Assembly: GCF_028368935.1 (NCBI RefSeq)
Contig: NZ_JAQNDK010000005.1
Coordinates: 868,001 to 932,000 of the forward strand
From: Sorangium aterium
GTDB taxonomy: Bacteria > Myxococcota_A > Polyangia > Polyangiales > Polyangiaceae
Length of the DNA stretch: 64,000 nucleotides
Direction: 5' to 3'
Shown here: positions 60,961 to 64,000 of the stretch, piece after piece
Position numbering within the stretch: the stretch's first letter is position 1
How the letters are laid out: every line of letters starts with the position of its first letter
Made by a program: the position numbers and the translations under genes
The notes under the pieces: model-generated
Database searches by the model: none
What the model was told of the DNA's origin: nothing
What the model saw: the letters and a program-made list of their open reading frames with translations, nothing else

Positions 60961-61733
60961 AGGTCGCCGACCCGTGCGGCTGCTTCCCGACGGGCCGGCA
61001 CTACCCTGGGATCGCGCACCTCCTCAAGGTGCGCGCCGTCGGCGTCGCGTCGGAGATCGACGCGGGCAGCGCCTGGATCGAGCAGCCCATCGCCTTCGTC
61101 GACGTCGAGACCACGGGGCGCGATCCGGCGGGTGACAGGATCATCGAGCTCGGCATCGTCATCGGCCGCGCCGGGGAGATCCTGACGCGTTACAACTGGC
61201 TCATCCACCCGGGGCGGCCCATCCCCGCGGAGAGCACCGCCATCCACGGCATCAAGGACGCGGACGTCGAGGGCAAGCCGTCGTTCGCCGAGGTCGCGGA
61301 GGAGATCCTCGCCTGCTTCAAGGGGGCGATCCCCGCGGCGTACAACGCCACCTTCGACCGCTCGTTCCTGCTCGCCGAGCTCGAGCGCGTGGGCATGCGC
61401 CCGCAAGAGCCGCCGCCCGCCATGCGGCGCGAGGTCGACTGGGTCGATCCGCTCACGTTCGCCCGCGAGCTCTACAAGAACGAGGAGAGCCGCGCCCTCG
61501 GCGACATGGCCGCTCGGCTCGGGATCTCGCTCGAGAAGGCGCACCGCGCGACGGACGACGCCGAGGCGGCGCTCCAGGTCCTGTACGCGCTCGCGAAGGA
61601 TCCGCGGGTGCCTCGCGCTTATGGCGGCCTGATCCAGGAGCAGCGGCGGCTGGTCCGCCAGCAGGACGAAGCGCGGAAGTTCTGGCGGAAGGCTCCTGCC
61701 GCCGCGCCGCCCCCGACCTCGAAGCCCAGCTGA
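60957..61733 (+). CDS. DnaQ-type 3'-5' exonuclease (DEDDh)
   Basis: A 258-residue exonuclease of the DNA polymerase III epsilon family. Catalytic residues: Asp and Glu in FVDVETTGRD, Asp in YNATFDRSFL, and His plus Asp in HRATDDAEAALQ, giving a full DEDDh set. It could proofread or process DNA or RNA ends. No polymerase domain is fused. An N-terminal stretch of 40 residues with two Cys (ADPCGCFP) is unusual. GTG at 60957 overlaps the stop of the DsbA-like gene, so expression is coupled to a periplasmic protein, which is odd. Confidence 0.85.
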   Translation: MKVADPCGCFPTGRHYPGIAHLLKVRAVGVASEIDAGSAWIEQPIAFVDVETTGRDPAGDRIIELGIVIGRAGEILTRYNWLIHPGRPIPAESTAIHGIKDADVEGKPSFAEVAEEILACFKGAIPAAYNATFDRSFLLAELERVGMRPQEPPPAMRREVDWVDPLTFARELYKNEESRALGDMAARLGISLEKAHRATDDAEAALQVLYALAKDPRVPRAYGGLIQEQRRLVRQQDEARKFWRKAPAAAPPPTSKPS

Positions 61734-61737
61734 CGTC

Positions 61738-62298
61738 ATGGGGGACGCGCCGAAGCGACGCCTCCCGGTCGTCGGCGGCGGCGCGGCGCCTCCCGGCGGC
61801 GGCGCGGCAGCGCCGGAGAAGCGCAAGCTCCCCGTGCTGCAGAGCAGCGGCGACGACGAGGGCGAGGACCGGCCGCCGTGGCACTGGATCGCGCTCGGGA
61901 CGGTGGCGATCTTCATCGCGTGGCTGCCGCTCGCGGGCCTCGTCAACACGCTGCTGCGCAAGATGATCGAGCGGACGGGGGACGCCGGGGCAGAGGGCTC
62001 GGTGCGGCTCGCGATGGTGGGGCTCAACGCGATCGCGTTCGCGCTCGCCGGGGTCGCCGGCGGCTACCTCGTGGGGCGGTTCGGCGGGCGCGCCGGGCGG
62101 CGCGAGGCCGCCGCGAGCGGCGCCGTCGTCGCGGCGCTCGCCTGGGCGCTCGCCCTCGCCGAGGGCGCGCCGGCGGGCGCGCTGGGGTGGGCGCTGCTCC
62201 TGGTCGTGGTGGTCACGATCGGCAGCGCAGCGTCGTACGCCGGCGGCAGCGCCGGCCTCCGAGCCCGCGCCGCTTCCGGCCCGCCGCGCTCGCGCTGA
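61738..62298 (+). CDS. Hypothetical membrane protein
   Basis: A 186-residue protein. The first 45 residues are Pro/Gly/Ala-rich and polar (GGGAAPPGGGAAAPEKR). Four hydrophobic helices follow: WIALGTVAIFIAWLPLAGLV, LAMVGLNAIAFALAGVAGGYLV, SGAVVAALAWALALAEG and LGWALLLVVVVTIGSAASYA. No family recognised. It lies 4 bp after the exonuclease gene and probably belongs to the same operon. Confidence 0.6.
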   Translation: MGDAPKRRLPVVGGGAAPPGGGAAAPEKRKLPVLQSSGDDEGEDRPPWHWIALGTVAIFIAWLPLAGLVNTLLRKMIERTGDAGAEGSVRLAMVGLNAIAFALAGVAGGYLVGRFGGRAGRREAAASGAVVAALAWALALAEGAPAGALGWALLLVVVVTIGSAASYAGGSAGLRARAASGPPRSR

Positions 62299-62329
62299 GC
62301 GCCGCGCCCGCGCGCCGCCGCGGCGCAGA

Positions 62330-62827
62330 TCAGCTCGGATCGAGCTTGCGAATCGGCGCGCTCGCCTCGGGGAGCGCGGCGTAGGCGACGGCCGTGCGAG
62401 GGTCGCGCGCGTCGGGGGCGACGTCGAGCAGCGGCCTGAGCGCGAACACACGGCCGCAGAGCCGCGGGTGAGGCACCTCGAGATCCGGCTCTGCGACGGC
62501 CTCGCCCTCGATCCAGAGCAGGTCCAGATCGATCGTGCGCGGCCCCCATCGCACAGGATCGGGGCGCGTCCGCCCGAGCGAGCGCTCCACGGCGAGGGTG
62601 CGCTCGAGGATCTGGCGCGCGGGCAGCGACGTGGCGATGAGCACCGCGGCGTTCACGTAGTCGCCTTGCGGAGGGCCGCCTGCGGGCGGCGACTCGTAGC
62701 GCGACGACTCGCGGATGACGTCGAGATCGGGATCCGCGCCGAGCGCTGCGATGGCGGCGCGGAGGGTCGCCAGGCGATCGCCCAGGCTCGACCCGATCCC
62801 GATGACGACGCGCCGGCGGGGCCTCAT
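62330..62827 (-). CDS. folK: 2-amino-4-hydroxy-6-hydroxymethyldihydropteridine pyrophosphokinase
   Basis: HPPK of 165 residues, transferring pyrophosphate from ATP to 6-hydroxymethyl-7,8-dihydropterin in folate synthesis. Family stretches are GIGSSLGDRLATLRAAIAAL, the VNAAVLIATSLPARQILERTLAVER region, and the signature RWGPRTIDLDLLW with the Mg-binding Asp pair, followed by VPHPRLCGRVFALRPLLDV. No folP or folB is adjacent. A 21-bp tandem repeat lies about 80 bp upstream. Confidence 0.92.
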   Translation of the reverse strand: MRPRRRVVIGIGSSLGDRLATLRAAIAALGADPDLDVIRESSRYESPPAGGPPQGDYVNAAVLIATSLPARQILERTLAVERSLGRTRPDPVRWGPRTIDLDLLWIEGEAVAEPDLEVPHPRLCGRVFALRPLLDVAPDARDPRTAVAYAALPEASAPIRKLDPS

Positions 62828-62910
62828 GGCGAGAACTTACCATGCGCCGCGCGCACCCGGCGGCATGCGGCGCTCCGCGCGGAGCGCGGGTATCGCTCCG
62901 GAGAGCGGCG

Positions 62911-62973
62911 CGAGGTGGGCTCCGGCGCGCGCGAGGTGGGCTCCGGCGTGCGCGAGGTGGGCTCCGGCGCGCG
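62911..62973. repeat. Three 21-bp tandem repeats upstream of folK
   Basis: Three adjacent 21-bp units, nearly identical (one C/T change in unit 2), lie in the 166-bp gap between folK and the next gene, both on the minus strand. The unit length is two helical turns. It is a possible protein-binding array or simple expansion. Confidence 0.75.
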
Positions 62974-62993
62974 CCAAGAGGGCGCCGTCGCGA

Positions 62994-63359
62994 TCACTCG
63001 CCCGGATCCGAGGCGCGGCGTCCTCCACCGATCCGCCGGCCCTCCGGCCGCGGGGGGAAGACGCGCCGATCCTCGGGGCTGCGGCGCGCGATCGGGGAGC
63101 GGCGCTCGACGGACGGATCGCGCTGCGCCGGCTGCGCGCTGCGCTGGAGCCCCACGAACAGCGCGCGCATCTCCTCGAACGTCTCCGGCATGGCGGCGGC
63201 CACGGTCGCCGCGTGCGTCCGGCACAGGCTCAGCGAGCGCCCCTGGATGACCACGCGCGCCATCCGCGTCCTCGCGCGAGGATCCCCGGGCGCGCCGCCC
63301 TCCCGATCGCCCTGCTCGCCGTCGCTGCACACGGCACACCGCTCGAATGACTCGCCCAT
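62994..63359 (-). CDS. Hypothetical small protein with Cys pairs
   Basis: A 121-residue protein. An N-terminal CAVC and a later CRTH motif (about residue 45) could form a small zinc-ribbon-like unit, followed by an amphipathic stretch and an Arg/Pro-rich tail. No family recognised. The ATG at 63359 is a guess; a longer start exists upstream. It lies between folK and the glutathione synthetase gene on the same strand. Confidence 0.4.
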   Translation of the reverse strand: MGESFERCAVCSDGEQGDREGGAPGDPRARTRMARVVIQGRSLSLCRTHAATVAAAMPETFEEMRALFVGLQRSAQPAQRDPSVERRSPIARRSPEDRRVFPPRPEGRRIGGGRRASDPGE

Positions 63360-63414
63360 GGGGGAGCCTTCGCAGAGGCGGGCGCTCCGGGCCAACTTTC
63401 CGGAGCCAGGTGGC

Positions 63415-64000
63415 TCACGCGCGCGCGGACCGGCCGCGCGCCCGCTCCTCGGCCCAGGCGATCACCCTCGCCGCCGGATCCTCGCCGGTGAAGCGCCCGA
63501 GCTCCTGGATGCCCGTCGGGCTCGTGACGTTCACCTCGGTCAGGCGCTCGCCGATGACGTCGAGGCCCACGAAGAAGAGGCCGTCGGCGCGGAGGCGAGG
63601 CGCGACAGCGCGGACGAGATCGAGCTCGCGCGGCGAGAGCTCCGTCGAGACGACGCGCCCGCCGACGTGGATGTTCGAGCGGTGATCGTCGTCGCGGGGC
63701 ACCCGGAGGATGGCGCCGAGCGGCTCGCCGTCGAGCAAGAGGACGCGCTTGTCGCCGTGGACGACGGCGGGCAGGTACTCCTGGACCATGGCGAGGCGCT
63801 GCCCCTCGCTCGTCATCATGTCCGCGATGGCGCGCGCGTTCTTGTCGCGCTCGCTGATCTGCAGCACGCCGAGGCCGCCCGCGCCGTCGAGCGGCTTGAT
63901 CACCGCCGTTCCGCCGAGGGCGCGCACGAACGCGTGGATCTGCTCGCGGTCGGCGGTCACCAGCGTCCTCGGCGTCCACTCGGGGAAGTTCAGCGCGTAG
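63415..64000 (-). CDS. gshB: Glutathione synthetase, 5' partial (right edge)
   Basis: C-terminal part (about 195 residues) of an ATP-grasp glutathione synthetase, joining gamma-glutamylcysteine and glycine. The frame is open past the right edge: upstream residues read YALNFPEWTPRTLVTADRE, as in the conserved NFP...PPTLVT region. ATP-grasp stretches include AVIKPLDGAGGLGV, the VQEYLPAVVHGDKRVLLLDGEPLGA region, and the Mg-binding EVNVTSPTGIQEL. The rest of the gene lies outside the window. Confidence 0.9.
   Translation of the reverse strand, partial: YALNFPEWTPRTLVTADREQIHAFVRALGGTAVIKPLDGAGGLGVLQISERDKNARAIADMMTSEGQRLAMVQEYLPAVVHGDKRVLLLDGEPLGAILRVPRDDDHRSNIHVGGRVVSTELSPRELDLVRAVAPRLRADGLFFVGLDVIGERLTEVNVTSPTGIQELGRFTGEDPAARVIAWAEERARGRSARA

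Noticed and set aside
62824-63339. Minus-strand frame covering the 21-bp repeats (EPTSRAP heptapeptides) as a gene
   Set aside because: It has no family motif, overlaps the start of folK and reads as a phase-shifted shadow upstream of the repeats; a real gene is not excluded but not supported.
1-64000. tRNA, rRNA, riboswitch or mobile-element signatures
   Set aside because: Reading both strands by eye showed no cloverleaf ends, no transposase or integrase motifs and no known riboswitch core; a dedicated search (tRNAscan, Rfam) would be needed to exclude small RNAs.

Overview
The window is very GC-rich and densely coded, with strong third-position G/C. It suggests a large-genome myxobacterium, probably Sorangium/Polyangium-like (inference). 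Reasons: Ser/Thr kinases in tandem, FHA and class III cyclase signalling, many lipoproteins with low-complexity Gly/Ser/Pro linkers, a glutamic-type CPBP protease, an S55-family protein, and an alternative complex III locus. No rRNA, tRNA, IS element, integrase or CRISPR array was seen. It reads as ordinary chromosome.

Layout. 1-9.9 kb: end of a LamB-type sugar porin, a UPF0158 protein, glycerol kinase, an FHA-GAF-adenylate cyclase, accA, a chain of small metabolic genes, and the ribosome-assembly GTPase EngB. 10-16.5 kb: nuoL-nuoM-nuoN, the antiporter-like arm of complex I, standing apart from the other nuo genes. NuoL carries a PEGA-like insert and NuoM an N-terminal secreted domain; both are predicted to face the periplasm. 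16.5-29.2 kb: a GH35-like glycosidase, a double-TM2 protein, an AI-2E-type transporter, a CPBP protease, an extensin-like peptidase with a 30-bp repeat, two overlapping Ser/Thr kinases, a lipoprotein and a UvrD/Rep helicase. 29.2-32.2 kb: sulfite/nitrite reductase divergent from a Cys/Met-family PLP enzyme.

32.3-47.5 kb is the core of the window. One minus-strand transcription unit of about 13 kb encodes alternative complex III (actABCDEF), a small membrane protein, a Sco copper chaperone and a caa3 oxidase (ctaCDEF). Electrons would pass from quinol through the multiheme ActA/ActE to the CuA/heme c subunit CtaC and then to oxygen at CtaD. CtaD is A2-type: a YSHPAVY motif replaces the usual D-channel glutamate. 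Directly downstream on the same strand lie a RegB/PrrB-type quinone-sensing kinase and a RegA/PrrA-type regulator. Upstream of actA there are four palindromes of the form GCGGCA-N3-TGCCGC in two pairs spaced 21 bp. They match the RegA/PrrA half-site pattern GCGNC...GNCGC as I recall it, and would sit just upstream of a candidate promoter.

47.8-64 kb: a phytanoyl-CoA-dioxygenase-like protein and aldo/keto reductase pair, an S55-like protein and a beta-propeller protein, Cys-rich and Gly-rich lipoproteins, a membrane metallophosphoesterase, a FadL-type porin, a response regulator, a DsbA-like lipoprotein overlapping a DnaQ-type exonuclease, folK, and the 3' part of glutathione synthetase running off the right edge.

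Across the window several genes lack a Shine-Dalgarno sequence but have a TAnnnT hexamer 5-10 nt before the start codon, suggesting leaderless or very short-leader transcripts. Function calls come from recognising motifs by eye; no database search was run.
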